Assembly (NCBI GenBank): GCA_964416425.1
Contig: CAYQEC010000009.1
Coordinates: 1 to 64,000 of the forward strand
Length of the DNA stretch: 64,000 bases
Source of the DNA: CAYQEC01 sp964416425
GTDB lineage: Bacteria; Actinomycetota; Acidimicrobiia; Spongiisociales; UBA5794
Direction of reading: 5' to 3'
Part shown: piece after piece, positions 1 through 8,735 of the stretch
How positions within the stretch are numbered: position 1 is the first letter of the stretch
Layout: the number at the start of each line of letters is the position of its first letter
Notes under the pieces: generated by a model
What the model saw: the letters and a program-made list of their open reading frames with translations, nothing else
The model's database searches: none
Told to the model about the DNA's origin: nothing
Position numbers and translations under genes: made by a program

Positions 1-2
1 GA

Positions 3-74
3 CAGGGCGAGGGCCAGGGCCAGGGACAGGGCGAGGGCCAGGGCCAGGGACAGGGCGAGGGCCAGGGCCAGGGA
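3..74 (+). repeat. 24-bp tandem repeat coding QGEGQGQG, three full copies
   Basis: Unit cagggcgagggccagggcca plus ggga, repeated exactly three times and continuing left beyond the window. It is in frame with the downstream coding region, so copy-number changes would keep the frame. It is followed by degenerate CAGGGG units (Gln-Gly). Confidence 0.9.
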
Positions 75-470
75 CAGGGGCAGGGGCAGGGGCAGGGTGG
101 GGGTGGCGGCGGGTCCGGCACCGGCGCCAACAACCCGAACCCGGTCGCCGGCGGCACCGGCTCCGGCAACAACCTCGGGCTGGGCCCGGGCGACAACGAT
201 GTCGTGCGGGATCCGGAGCGGGGCGAGATCCTCGACCCCGCCGGGTACCAGCGGGGAAGCGAGGAACGGGTCGACTTCTCCACCAGCGATCCCACCGGAG
301 AGGTGCAGGGGAGGACCACCGGCGACGGGCTACGCAACGTGCCGCTGGTTCCCTACACGGAGCGCATCGCCGAGTACCGGGATCAGGCGCTCGACGCGCT
401 CGACAGGATGTCGGTCCCCGGCAGCCTGCAGGACATCGTACGCGACTACTTCACGGAGCTCGGTTCATGA
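3..470 (+). CDS. C-terminal part of a Gln/Gly-rich protein at the head of the MoxR operon (5' end outside window)
   Basis: The reading frame is open from the window edge to a TGA at 468-470. It begins with a low-complexity Gln-Gly/Glu-Gly stretch (about 28 residues), passes through a Gly/Asn-rich linker, and ends in a folded-looking tail of about 85 residues with VPYTERIAEYRDQALDALDR and a final DIVRDYFTELGS. Tails of this kind end large membrane proteins placed before MoxR in other bacteria; that comparison is from memory. The stop overlaps the moxR ATG in an ATGA, so the two genes are translationally coupled. The function is unknown; a membrane-anchored partner of the MoxR/VWA system is the likely role. 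The N-terminal part cannot be assessed. Confidence 0.7.
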   Translation, partial: QGEGQGQGQGEGQGQGQGEGQGQGQGQGQGQGGGGGGSGTGANNPNPVAGGTGSGNNLGLGPGDNDVVRDPERGEILDPAGYQRGSEERVDFSTSDPTGEVQGRTTGDGLRNVPLVPYTERIAEYRDQALDALDRMSVPGSLQDIVRDYFTELGS

Positions 471-1435
471 CACCAGAGGAATTTGCCACCCACGTCGACG
501 CCATCGAGAGAGAGATCGCCACGGTGATCGTGGGCCAGAAGGAGCTGGTGCGGGCGGTGCTGCTCGGCATGCTCTGCGAGGGCCACGTCCTGCTCGAAGG
601 CGTTCCCGGACTCGGCAAGACCCTGCTGCTTCGCACCCTGGGCGAGGCCTTGAGCGTCGACTTCGGGCGGATCCAGTTCACCCCCGACTTGATGCCGGCC
701 GACATCGTCGGCACCAACGTGCTCCAGGAGGGGGCCTTCCGCTTCCACCGCGGCCCCGTGTTCGCCAACGTGGTGCTCGCCGACGAGATCAACCGGGCGA
801 CGCCGAAGACCCAGTCGGCCCTGCTCGAAGCGATGCAGGAGCGGCGGGTCACGCTGGGCGGTACCACCCACGACCTGCCTCGGCCGTTCTTCGTCATGGC
901 GACCCAGAACCCCCTCGAGATGGAGGGAACCTATCCGCTTCCCGAGGCACAGCTCGACCGGTTCCTCTTCAAGGTCATGGTCCCCTTCCCCTCCATCGAC
1001 GACCTGGTGGCGATCCTGCAACGCACCACGAGCGAGGAAGCGCCCGTGGTGGCGCCGCTGGCCGGGGTCACCGCCCTGGTCGAGATGGTCGACATGGTGC
1101 GGCGGGTGCCTGCCGCCACCCACCTGCTCCGCTACGCCGCGACGCTGGTGGGGGCCACCCACCCCGAGGGGGACGGTGTCCTCGACACGGTGCGCCGCTA
1201 TGTGCGCTACGGGGCGAGCCCGCGCGGCGCCCAGGCGATGGTGCTGGGAGGCAAGGCGTTGGCGCTGGTGGAAGGGCGCCTCAACCTGTCCGGCGAGGAC
1301 GTCCGCACCGTGGCGCCGCTGGCGTTGCGGCACCGGCTCGTGCTCGGCTACGAAGCGGTGGCGGACGGGGTCGGCGCCGACGACGTGATCGACGAGATCC
1401 TCGCCGCCCACCCCGCGCCGCGCCCCGAGGACTGA
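467..1435 (+). CDS. MoxR-family AAA+ ATPase
   Basis: 322 residues. Walker A GVPGLGKT lies at residues 45-52 and a Walker B ADEINRA follows, then the MoxR-typical ATQNPLEMEGTYPLPEAQLDRF segment (sensor 1 region), so all core AAA_3 elements are present. MoxR ATPases act as chaperone-like remodelers that help mature metal-dependent or VWA-domain partner proteins. Here the gene is followed at once by a DUF58 protein and two VWA proteins, the standard partner set. The ATG overlaps the upstream stop (ATGA), and its own TGA shares one base with the next ATG. The length is normal for the family. Family assignment is certain; the client is unknown. Confidence 0.95.
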   Translation: MTPEEFATHVDAIEREIATVIVGQKELVRAVLLGMLCEGHVLLEGVPGLGKTLLLRTLGEALSVDFGRIQFTPDLMPADIVGTNVLQEGAFRFHRGPVFANVVLADEINRATPKTQSALLEAMQERRVTLGGTTHDLPRPFFVMATQNPLEMEGTYPLPEAQLDRFLFKVMVPFPSIDDLVAILQRTTSEEAPVVAPLAGVTALVEMVDMVRRVPAATHLLRYAATLVGATHPEGDGVLDTVRRYVRYGASPRGAQAMVLGGKALALVEGRLNLSGEDVRTVAPLALRHRLVLGYEAVADGVGADDVIDEILAAHPAPRPED

Positions 1436-2301
1436 TGCTGCTCGACGCCGAGCTCCGCGGCCGCCTCGAGCGCCTGGCGCTCATCGGCACCCGCCGGGTC
1501 CGCGGGGTGTGGAGCGGGCGTCACCGCTCGGTGCGGCTCGGGGAGAGCCTCGACTTCGCCGACTACCGGGAGTACCACCCCGGGGACGATTTCCGCCGCA
1601 TCGACTACAACCTGTGGGCCCGGCTCGGCGTCGTCCTGGTGCGCCTCTTCGAGGCGGAGGACGAGATGCCGCTCCAGATCGTCCTCGACACCTCGGCCTC
1701 GATGGACTTCGGCGACAAGTTCGAGACCGGCCGGCGCCTCGCCGCCATGATCGCCTACCTCGGCTTGGCCTCCGGGGAGCGGGTCCGCCTCGTGACGGTG
1801 CCGGCGCCGGGGCGTCCCGCCCTCCGCGGGCCCTGGGCCCGCCATCTTGGGGCGTGGCGGCGTCTCGAATCCTGGTTGGAGGATCTCACCCCCGAGGGTG
1901 GCACCGACCTCCCGGCGGCGGCACGCCTCATGGCGGCTCCCGGCGCTCACCGCGGGCCGGTCGTCCTGGTGAGCGACCTGCTGGCGCCGGGGTGGGAGCA
2001 GGCCATCGACCTGCTCGGCACCGTCGGGGGCGGGGTCGTCATCCAGGTCCTGAGCCCGGCCGAGCTGGACCCCGACTTCACCGGCGACCTGTCGTTGCGG
2101 GACGTCGAAACCAGGGCGGAGGTGCCGGTGTCGGTGACCGACGCCGCGGTGGCCCGCTACCGGGCCCGGCTCGACGCCTTCGTGGCGGACGCGGCGCGAC
2201 GGGCCCGGCGGGTGCGGATGGAGCACATCACCGTCGTCGCCCGTCCCGGAGCATTGGAGGAGACGCTGCGCGCCCTGGTGGCGACCGGAGTGGTGCGATG
2301 A
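1435..2301 (+). CDS. DUF58 domain protein (MoxR partner)
   Basis: 288 residues, starting at the ATG that shares its A with the moxR TGA. The DUF58 hallmark DYREYHPGDDFRRIDYN lies around residues 42-58, after a basic N-terminal region. A degenerate VWA-like fold follows, with LDTSASMDFGDKF as a MIDAS-like DxSxS loop and later VVLVSDLLAPGWE. There is no signal peptide or membrane segment, so it is probably cytoplasmic and works next to MoxR. The stop overlaps the next ATG (ATGA). The exact biochemical function of DUF58 proteins is not settled; the context supports a role in the MoxR/VWA envelope or stress module. Confidence 0.92.
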   Translation: MLLDAELRGRLERLALIGTRRVRGVWSGRHRSVRLGESLDFADYREYHPGDDFRRIDYNLWARLGVVLVRLFEAEDEMPLQIVLDTSASMDFGDKFETGRRLAAMIAYLGLASGERVRLVTVPAPGRPALRGPWARHLGAWRRLESWLEDLTPEGGTDLPAAARLMAAPGAHRGPVVLVSDLLAPGWEQAIDLLGTVGGGVVIQVLSPAELDPDFTGDLSLRDVETRAEVPVSVTDAAVARYRARLDAFVADAARRARRVRMEHITVVARPGALEETLRALVATGVVR

Positions 2302-4103
2302 GCCTGCTCGCCCCCGCCGCGCTCGGGCTCCTCGCCCTCTCCATCCCGCTCACGGTGCTGTACATGCTGCGGTCACGGCGCCAGCGACTCGAGATCCCCA
2401 GCACCCGGCTGTGGGAGGGTGAGGAGGAGTACGTCTCGGCCGCCCTCCCGTGGCAACGCCTCAAGATCACCGCGGCGCTGATCCTGCAGCTCCTCACGCT
2501 GGCGGCCTTCGCCCTGCTGCTGGCCCGGCCCTTCTATGAGGAAGCGACCCTGCTCGGGCCCCACACCGTGCTGGTCGTCGACACCTCGGGATCGATGGCC
2601 CTCGCCGGGCGGCTCGACGCCGCCAAGGCGGAGGCCCGCTCCCTGGTGGCCGACGCCTCCGACGCTCAGCTCGTCTCCATCGTCGAGGCCGGGGCACGGG
2701 CCCGGGTGGTGGCCGCCTTCGAGCGCGACCCGAGCGCCCTGCGGTCCCGCATCGACGCTTTGCAGACGGGCGGGGGCGTCGAGGACCTGGAAGGGGCGCT
2801 GCGCCTCGCCCGCGGCCTGGCAACCCCGGACCGATCCACCTCGATCGTGCTCCTCACCGACGGCGGGCTGGAGGGGATGGTGGCCGAGCCGATCGGGAAC
2901 GCCCGGCAGCTCGCCTTCGACGACGTCGCCGACAACGTGGCGATCACCGCCTTCGGGGCGGGCGCCCCGGGCGAAGGCGTGACCCGGCTCTTCCTCGAGG
3001 TGACCAACTTCTCCGACAGTTCCACCACCGCGGCGGTGGAGACCCGGGTCGACGGCCTCCAGGTGGGCACGACGGCGCTCACATTGGAGCCCGGCGCCCG
3101 CGCCCAGCGCTACCTGCCGGTCGACGCCGGGCCCGGCCAGGTGGTGGAAGCCGAGATCCTGGGCGGCGACGACGGGAACCCACTCGACGACCGGGCGACG
3201 GTGGTGCTCGGCGGCAGCGCCTACCTCACGATCGCGGTGATGGGGGAGGGCTCGCCGTACCTCGACGCCCTGGTCAGCTCCCTGCCCGGGTTCGGCCCTG
3301 CGGTGGGGACCTCCCCCGACATGGTGATCCGGGACGGCGGATCCGCCGCCGAGGTCGACCGTCCCACCTGGCTCATCGCCCCCGAGGTGGCCCCGCCGGG
3401 GGTCACCGTCACCGGTCGCCTCGAGAACCCGGTGGTGACCTACCAGCGTCCTGGTGAACCGCTGCTGGAAGGCCTCGACCTCAGCGAGCTCGCGGTCGCC
3501 GAAGCCGACATCGTGGAGGCTCGCGGCTGGTTGCCGCTCGTTCAGGCCGGCGACGTGCCCCTCGTCCTGCTCGGCGAGGTCGGTGGGCACCGGGCCGTGT
3601 ACTTCACGTTCGACCTGGTGCGATCCAACCTGCCGGTCCAGGTGGCGTTCCCGATCCTGGGGGCGAGGATCCTCGAGTGGCTCGGCGGGGGCCAGGTGGG
3701 AACCGCCGCCACCGCCACCGCCGGCGAGCCGATCCCGCTCTCCCCGCCGGCGGGGACCTCGACCCGCATCTCGCTGCCGGACGGGACGGTGCGCAAGGTC
3801 GAGGGCGACGTGCTCGAGTTCGTCGACACCGCAGCTCCGGGCACCTACACCGTCGACTACCTGGCCAGCGACGGGTCCGTCGTCGGCGGGTTCGTCGCCG
3901 CCCGCCAGTTCGCCGCCGTGGAGGCGGCGGGGTCGAGCCGGCGCCTCGTCACCAGCGGGGACGGGGAGGGCGAGGTGGCCGAGACGACCCTGCTCAGGGA
4001 GTGGGCCCCGTTCGTGCTCGCCCTCATCCTCGGTCTGGTGCTGCTGGAGTGGTGGGTGGCGTTCGGCCGGCCGCGCCCGCGGTGGCGGAAGGCGGCGGCA
4101 TGA
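2298..4103 (+). CDS. BatA-like membrane protein with VWA domain
   Basis: 601 residues. The N-terminus has the BatA pattern: a short hydrophobic helix (residues about 3-23), a basic loop, and a second helix (about 55-72). A VWA domain follows with MIDAS sequence DTSGSM near residue 95 and a later LLTDGG. The middle is beta-rich. A C-terminal transmembrane helix (FVLALILGLVLLEWWVAF) ends in a short basic tail. The domain is therefore probably extracytoplasmic and held at both ends. It is coupled to its neighbours by ATGA overlaps on both sides. Proteins of this kind work with MoxR ATPases in envelope integrity or aerotolerance; the specific role here is inferred only from context. Confidence 0.88.
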   Translation: MSLLAPAALGLLALSIPLTVLYMLRSRRQRLEIPSTRLWEGEEEYVSAALPWQRLKITAALILQLLTLAAFALLLARPFYEEATLLGPHTVLVVDTSGSMALAGRLDAAKAEARSLVADASDAQLVSIVEAGARARVVAAFERDPSALRSRIDALQTGGGVEDLEGALRLARGLATPDRSTSIVLLTDGGLEGMVAEPIGNARQLAFDDVADNVAITAFGAGAPGEGVTRLFLEVTNFSDSSTTAAVETRVDGLQVGTTALTLEPGARAQRYLPVDAGPGQVVEAEILGGDDGNPLDDRATVVLGGSAYLTIAVMGEGSPYLDALVSSLPGFGPAVGTSPDMVIRDGGSAAEVDRPTWLIAPEVAPPGVTVTGRLENPVVTYQRPGEPLLEGLDLSELAVAEADIVEARGWLPLVQAGDVPLVLLGEVGGHRAVYFTFDLVRSNLPVQVAFPILGARILEWLGGGQVGTAATATAGEPIPLSPPAGTSTRISLPDGTVRKVEGDVLEFVDTAAPGTYTVDYLASDGSVVGGFVAARQFAAVEAAGSSRRLVTSGDGEGEVAETTLLREWAPFVLALILGLVLLEWWVAFGRPRPRWRKAAA

Positions 4104-6814
4104 GGCTGATCGCCCCCTGGTGGCTGCTGGCGGCCCTTCCCGCGGTGGCGCTCGTCGTCGTCATCGCCCGTCGCGGGCGGCGCACCGTACCGCCCCGCCA
4201 GCACCGGGTGGCGGTCGTGGTGCGCTCCGTAGGCATCGTGCTGCTGGTGCTCGCCCTGGCGCAGCCGCTCCTGGTGCGGACCTCGGGGATCCGGTCGGTC
4301 GTCTTCCTGCTCGACCGGTCGTCTTCGATCAGCGACGAGGCCCGGGCCGCCCAGGAGAGCTACGTGCGGGAGGCGGCCGACGCCGCCGGTCCGACCGACC
4401 GTACCGCGGTTGCCGTCTTCGGGCGCGACGTGCGGCTCGACGAGGCCCTCTCGACCACGTTCGACTTCGTCACCGTCCACTCGGTGGTGGACGAGAGCGC
4501 CACCGATCTGGCCTCGGCGCTGCGGGCCTCCGCCGCGGTGATGCCGACCGAGGGGTCACGTCGCATCGTGGTGCTGACCGACGCGGTCGAGACGGCGGGC
4601 GACGCCCGGGCCGCGGCGCGGGAGCTGGCCGATGCCGGGATCGCAGTCGACGTCGTCCCGATCGAGACCGGTCGCTCCCGTGACGCCCTCATCGATCGGG
4701 TCGACGCTCCGCCGACCGCCCGCGAGGGGGAGACGGTCCCGGTCGAGGTGGTGATCCAGGCGACCACGGCCGGGCCGGCGCTGGTCACCGTCACCGCCGG
4801 GGACACCGTGAGGGAGGTGCCGGTCGACCTGGTGGTGGGCACCAACCGGGTCCCGGTCGAGGTTCCGGCGTCGTCCTCCGGCGTGCTCCGGGTGGAGGCG
4901 ACCGTGGCCGCCAGCTTCGATCGGGTACCCGAGAACGACTCCGGGGAGGCGCTCGTCAACGTGCTCGGTCCGGCCCAGGTTGCCGTGGTCGAGGGCAAGA
5001 TCGGGGATGGCGGGGAGCTCGCCGCGGCGCTGAGGGCGGCCGGCATGGAGGTGGACGTGCTGGTGACGGTGCCCGACGCCGCCGGCCTGCTGGCCTACGA
5101 CGGGGTGGTGCTGGTGAACGTCCCCAACCCCGGGGAGCAGTCCGCCGCCGACCTGGCCTCCTTCGTCGAGGATCTGGGGCGGGGCCTGGTGGTGGTCGGC
5201 GGTGACCAGGCCTACGGGCTGGGCGGCTACCAGGACTCGGCGCTGGAGGACATCCTGCCGGTGAGCGGCGACCCCGACGACCTGGTGCGCCGCCAACCGG
5301 TGGCGGAGGTGCTGGTCATCGACACCTCGGGCTCGATGGCGGCCTGTCACTGCGAAACGATGGACCGCCACAACGAGACCATCCAGGAGGGTGTCAACAA
5401 GACGGATATCTCCCGGGCCGGGGCCGGGCTGGCGATCGAGTCGTTGCAGGACACCGACCGGATCGGGGTGCTGGCGTTCACCTCCGGGACCCGGTGGGCG
5501 CTGCCGCTCGAGATCAAGCCGGGGGAGGAGACGATCACCGAAGCTCTCGATTCCCTGGTGCCGCAGGGAGACACCGAGATCTCGCCGGCGCTGCGGGTGG
5601 CACTCGACGCCCTACGGGACGTGCCGGAGGACATCCGCCACATCGTGCTCTTCACCGACGGGTGGGGCGACGATCCCGACCTGCTGAACGTCGCCCAGGA
5701 GATCGCCTCCGAGGGGGTCACCCTGTCGGTGCTCGGCACCGGCGAGGGCACCGGGGAGATGCTGCGCCGGATGGCGGCGCTCGGCGGCGGCCAGTTCTAC
5801 CCGGGCCGGGACCTGCAGACCGTGCCCGAGATCTTCGTCGAGGAGACCCTGCGGGTGGCCCGCCCACTGGTGGCGGAGGGGTCGTTCCTGCCGGCGCTGG
5901 GGGCCGCCTCCCAGGTGACCAGCGGGCTCACCGCCTCGCCGCCGCTCCGCGGCTACGTGCTGACCCGCCCCAAGGACGCCGCCCAGATCCCGCTCGAGAT
6001 CGGCCCCGGGGACCCGCTGCTGGCGAGCTGGCAGCGAGGCCTGGGACGGGCGACCGCCTGGACCTCCGACGCCACCGGGCGCTGGTCTGCCGATTGGCTC
6101 TCCTGGGACGGGTTCGTGGACTTCTGGGGACGGGTCGTCAGCGACGTGCTGCCGGCCGGGCGGGGAACCCCGCCCGAGGTGCGGTTCGACGGCGGCACAC
6201 TCGCCGTCGGGTTCGAGGCCGACGCCTCGCTGGACGCCATCGCCATCGCCCAGGTTCGCTCCGGCGACGGTGACGTCACCGCCATCCCGATGCAGCGGAC
6301 CGGGGAATCGCGGTTCGAGGCGCGGGTGCCGGTAGCGGCGGCCGGGGCCTACTGGGTGGCGGTCCGGGTGGAGGACGGGGGCGCGGTGGTGGCGTCGGGC
6401 AGCAGCGGGGTCGTGGCCGGGTACTCCGACGAGTTCGCCTTCCGGGAGCCGGACCCGATGCTGGCGGCTGACGTGGCGGAAGTGACCGGGGGACGGGTCG
6501 ATCCGGTGGCGAGGGCCGCCTACGACACCGCGCCCCGCCGGGGTGCGGCGGAGATCGACCTGTGGCCGTGGCTGGCCGGGCTGGCGCTGGCCCTCTTCCT
6601 CCTCGACGTGGCGCTGCGACGGCTCGTGGTGAGCCGGGGCGATCTGGAGGTCTGGAAGGAGTCCTTCGGCCGCCGCCACCGGGAGCCGGTCGAGGCCCTG
6701 GTGACCGACGAGGCGGCGCCTCACGAGGCGGGCGAGAAGCCGTCTCCGCCGCCACGTGAGGTGTACGAGGAGGAGCAGACGCTGGGCCGCCTGCTGCGCC
6801 GCAAGCGCACCTGA
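4100..6814 (+). CDS. Large membrane protein with two VWA domains and a glutamine-amidotransferase-like segment
   Basis: 904 residues, last gene of the MoxR operon. Two N-terminal transmembrane helices come first. A VWA-like domain with MIDAS DRSSSI follows near residue 71, then a beta-sandwich region. A GATase-like segment (AYDGVVLVNVPN through VVVGGDQAYGLGGY) is next. A second VWA domain has DTSGSM near residue 408 and VLFTDGW further on. A C-terminal transmembrane helix (residues about 820-840) precedes a charged cytoplasmic tail. Directly after the second MIDAS there is an insertion carrying ACHCETMDRHN that ordinary VWA domains lack. Homologues occur in MoxR/Bat clusters. Two intact MIDAS motifs suggest metal-dependent ligand binding outside the membrane. 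The ligand is unknown. Confidence 0.88.
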   Translation: MRLIAPWWLLAALPAVALVVVIARRGRRTVPPRQHRVAVVVRSVGIVLLVLALAQPLLVRTSGIRSVVFLLDRSSSISDEARAAQESYVREAADAAGPTDRTAVAVFGRDVRLDEALSTTFDFVTVHSVVDESATDLASALRASAAVMPTEGSRRIVVLTDAVETAGDARAAARELADAGIAVDVVPIETGRSRDALIDRVDAPPTAREGETVPVEVVIQATTAGPALVTVTAGDTVREVPVDLVVGTNRVPVEVPASSSGVLRVEATVAASFDRVPENDSGEALVNVLGPAQVAVVEGKIGDGGELAAALRAAGMEVDVLVTVPDAAGLLAYDGVVLVNVPNPGEQSAADLASFVEDLGRGLVVVGGDQAYGLGGYQDSALEDILPVSGDPDDLVRRQPVAEVLVIDTSGSMAACHCETMDRHNETIQEGVNKTDISRAGAGLAIESLQDTDRIGVLAFTSGTRWALPLEIKPGEETITEALDSLVPQGDTEISPALRVALDALRDVPEDIRHIVLFTDGWGDDPDLLNVAQEIASEGVTLSVLGTGEGTGEMLRRMAALGGGQFYPGRDLQTVPEIFVEETLRVARPLVAEGSFLPALGAASQVTSGLTASPPLRGYVLTRPKDAAQIPLEIGPGDPLLASWQRGLGRATAWTSDATGRWSADWLSWDGFVDFWGRVVSDVLPAGRGTPPEVRFDGGTLAVGFEADASLDAIAIAQVRSGDGDVTAIPMQRTGESRFEARVPVAAAGAYWVAVRVEDGGAVVASGSSGVVAGYSDEFAFREPDPMLAADVAEVTGGRVDPVARAAYDTAPRRGAAEIDLWPWLAGLALALFLLDVALRRLVVSRGDLEVWKESFGRRHREPVEALVTDEAAPHEAGEKPSPPPREVYEEEQTLGRLLRRKRT

Positions 6815-6830
6815 AGCAGGGTGGGCCCGG

Positions 6831-7523
6831 TCAGAGATCGGGGACCGGGGTGGCCCGGTGCCGCCACCAGGCGGCGGCGACCCCGACCAGCACGGCCGCG
6901 GCATACCACCCCACGACCCGGTGGGACAGGGCCGGACGCAGCGGCTCGGTGACGAGGCGGATCACCCCGGCGGCGGCGAGGGCGACGGCCGCCGGGACCC
7001 CAGGGCGGGGTCGCCCCGCCCGCTTCCAGTGCGCCACCGCGGCGGCCGCCACCGCCAGCAGCACCGCGGCGTAGATCTCGACGGGATGGCGGGTCACCGT
7101 GCTCCCGGCCCGCCCGTAGGCCCAGGGCAGATCCGAGGGGGTTCCCAGGCAGGCATCGCGGGCGAGACACCCGGCGTGCCAGCCGGCGAAGCCGGCGAGG
7201 GCGGCGGCGGAGAGACCGTCGGCGACGAGCCACCAGTGCCGCCTGCCGGCCCAGGCGACCCAGGCGAGGGCACCGAGGGCGGCGGGGCCGGTGACGACCC
7301 CGCCGCGGACGATGAGGATGTCGGCGGGATGCAGCAGCGGGTTGACGCCGTCGCCGACCATGGCGGCGAGCCGTCCCACCAGCAGCCCGACCACGGCGGC
7401 GGTGACCGCGATCTCCCCCAGGTCGCCGTCACGCCCGGCGTTCCCCCGCGTCGCCTCCCAGCGGAGATCGAGGGTGAGGGCGGCGACCCCGGCGGCGGCC
7501 GCGGCGAGCAGGGTGAACTCCAT
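6831..7523 (-). CDS. Lgt-like (prolipoprotein diacylglyceryl transferase family) membrane protein
   Basis: 230 residues with about seven hydrophobic segments. The pattern around DILIVRGGVVTGP and then GTPSDLPWAYGR...RHPVEIYAA corresponds to the Lgt signature region (GG-S/H-G, then P-T-PW, then RHPxQLYE). Lgt transfers a diacylglyceryl group to the lipobox cysteine of prelipoproteins. This protein is shorter than usual and has TGP where canonical Lgt has a conserved His-Gly segment, so it may be a divergent paralogue rather than the housekeeping enzyme. It lies 7 nt downstream of a lipoprotein thioredoxin gene in the same transcript. The Lgt superfamily call is good; activity is uncertain. Confidence 0.72.
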   Translation of the reverse strand: MEFTLLAAAAAGVAALTLDLRWEATRGNAGRDGDLGEIAVTAAVVGLLVGRLAAMVGDGVNPLLHPADILIVRGGVVTGPAALGALAWVAWAGRRHWWLVADGLSAAALAGFAGWHAGCLARDACLGTPSDLPWAYGRAGSTVTRHPVEIYAAVLLAVAAAAVAHWKRAGRPRPGVPAAVALAAAGVIRLVTEPLRPALSHRVVGWYAAAVLVGVAAAWWRHRATPVPDL

Positions 7524-7530
7524 CAGCGGC

Positions 7531-8028
7531 TCACGTCCCGGCCCGGCGCAGGATCTCGTCGATCTCGAGGGCGAGGGTGCGCTCGTCGAGCACACCGGTG
7601 TGGAGGGAGACCAACTCGCCGCCCGGGCCGTAGAAGAAGGTGAGGGGCACCCCTCGGGAACCGCCCAGCGCCACCGGGATGTCGCCCCCCGGGTCGTGGA
7701 GCTGGGTGATGGCGGCCCCGGGGAAGAACTCGGCGACGAAGCTGCGGGCGCCGTCCTGGTCGTCGCGGACGTCGAGGCCGACGAAGTCGACCTCAGCGGC
7801 GAACTCGGCGGCGGCCCGTTCCAGCAACGGGGCCTCGGAGCGGCACGGCAGGCACCACGAGGCCCATACGTTGAGGACCACCGGCCGGGAGGAGTCAACG
7901 AGCCGGGCGGTGACGTCGGCGGCGCTCACCACCGGCAGCTCCGGGACGCTCTCCGGGCTCGCGGCGGGTGCGGAGCACGCCGCCACGAGCACCAGCAACA
8001 GCAACGGCATCGAGAGGCGGCGGCGCAT
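7531..8028 (-). CDS. TlpA/ResA-like thioredoxin-fold lipoprotein
   Basis: 165 residues. A basic N-terminus and hydrophobic helix end in a lipobox VAAC with Cys18, so the protein is exported and lipid-anchored. The thioredoxin fold carries the redox motif WCLPC (Cys59 and Cys62) in NVWASWCLPCRSEAP and the cis-Pro region GVPLTFFY. Such proteins reduce or isomerise disulfides outside the membrane, often in cytochrome c maturation. The ATG was chosen because a TACACT -10 element ends six bases before it, consistent with a leaderless transcript, and because it gives a complete signal peptide. The lgt-like gene follows 7 nt downstream. Confidence 0.9.
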   Translation of the reverse strand: MRRRLSMPLLLLVLVAACSAPAASPESVPELPVVSAADVTARLVDSSRPVVLNVWASWCLPCRSEAPLLERAAAEFAAEVDFVGLDVRDDQDGARSFVAEFFPGAAITQLHDPGGDIPVALGGSRGVPLTFFYGPGGELVSLHTGVLDERTLALEIDEILRRAGT

Positions 8029-8034
8029 GCGGGG

Positions 8035-8040
8035 AGTGTA
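8035..8040 (-). promoter_or_regulatory. -10 element TACACT for a leaderless tlpA-like transcript
   Basis: TACACT on the minus strand ends 6 nt before the ATG at 8028, which puts transcription start at or next to the start codon. No Shine-Dalgarno sequence is present. This matches the TAnnnT pattern seen at other transcription units in the window. Confidence 0.55.
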
Positions 8041-8069
8041 CGGGAAGCGGGAGGCCGGTCCGGCGCCGC

Positions 8070-8735
8070 TCACCCCGCCCGGCGGCGCAACACCCCGACC
8101 ACGTCCGCCGGGTCGATGCCGCGCTCGGCGAGCAGCACCAGCAGGTGGTACAGCAGGTCGGCCGCCTCTTCGGCCACGAGGTCGGCCCGGCCTCCCGTGG
8201 CGTGATCCTTGGCGGCCAGCAACACCTCGGTGGCCTCCTCGGTGACCTTGCGGCCGGCGGCGTCGACCCCCCCGGCGAGCAGCCGAGCCGTGTAGGAGCC
8301 CTCCGGCCGGGTGCGGGCCCTGTCCGCGATCACCGCCCACAGGTCGTCGAGGAAGGCGAAGCCGGGCTCGGAACCGGCGCTCGGCTCGTCCCCAGCCGCC
8401 GCGTCGGCCTCCGCTGCGGTTCCGGTCGCAGCCGCCGCCTCGAAGCAGCTCGCGGCCCCGGTGTGGCAGGTGGGGCCGGCGGGCCGGGCCCGGATGAGCA
8501 GGGTATCCCCGTCGCAGTCGACCGCGAGGTCGACGAGATCGAGCACGTTGCCGCTCGTCTCACCCTTCATCCACAGCTCCTGGCGGGAGCGGCTCCAGAA
8601 GTGGACCTTGCCGGTGGCCCGGGTCCGCTCCAGACTCTCCGCGTTGAGGTAGCCGAGCATGAGTACCCGGCCGGTGGTGGCGTCCTGGACGATGCCGGGG
8701 ACCAGCCCGTGCTCGTCGTAGGAGATCTCGGTCAT
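8070..8735 (-). CDS. hisIE: Bifunctional phosphoribosyl-AMP cyclohydrolase / phosphoribosyl-ATP pyrophosphatase
   Basis: 221 residues, two fused enzymes for steps 2 and 3 of histidine synthesis. The HisI domain (about 1-100) carries the metal-binding DCDGDTLLIRARP and the cysteines in TCHTGAASCFE. The HisE domain (about 125-221) has the pyrophosphohydrolase helices with EEATEVLLAAKDH and EEAADLLYHLLVLL. An Ala/Glu/Gly-rich linker joins them. Fusion of hisI and hisE is common in proteobacteria; many actinobacteria keep them separate, so the fusion is a small lineage marker. The ATG overlaps the hisF stop (ATGA). It is the last gene of the operon. Confidence 0.96.
   Translation of the reverse strand: MTEISYDEHGLVPGIVQDATTGRVLMLGYLNAESLERTRATGKVHFWSRSRQELWMKGETSGNVLDLVDLAVDCDGDTLLIRARPAGPTCHTGAASCFEAAAATGTAAEADAAAGDEPSAGSEPGFAFLDDLWAVIADRARTRPEGSYTARLLAGGVDAAGRKVTEEATEVLLAAKDHATGGRADLVAEEAADLLYHLLVLLAERGIDPADVVGVLRRRAG

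Noticed and set aside
446..1411. Long minus-strand open frame opposite moxR (321 codons)
   Set aside because: High-GC shadow; its composition is His/Gln/Arg-rich without motifs and moxR on the other strand is certain. The same holds for long antisense frames opposite gltB, the his genes, leuA and ilvB.
97..1434. A 734-codon frame that would make the DUF58 gene start near position 97
   Set aside because: The upstream part is another frame of the repeat protein and moxR; the true DUF58 start is the ATG at 1435.
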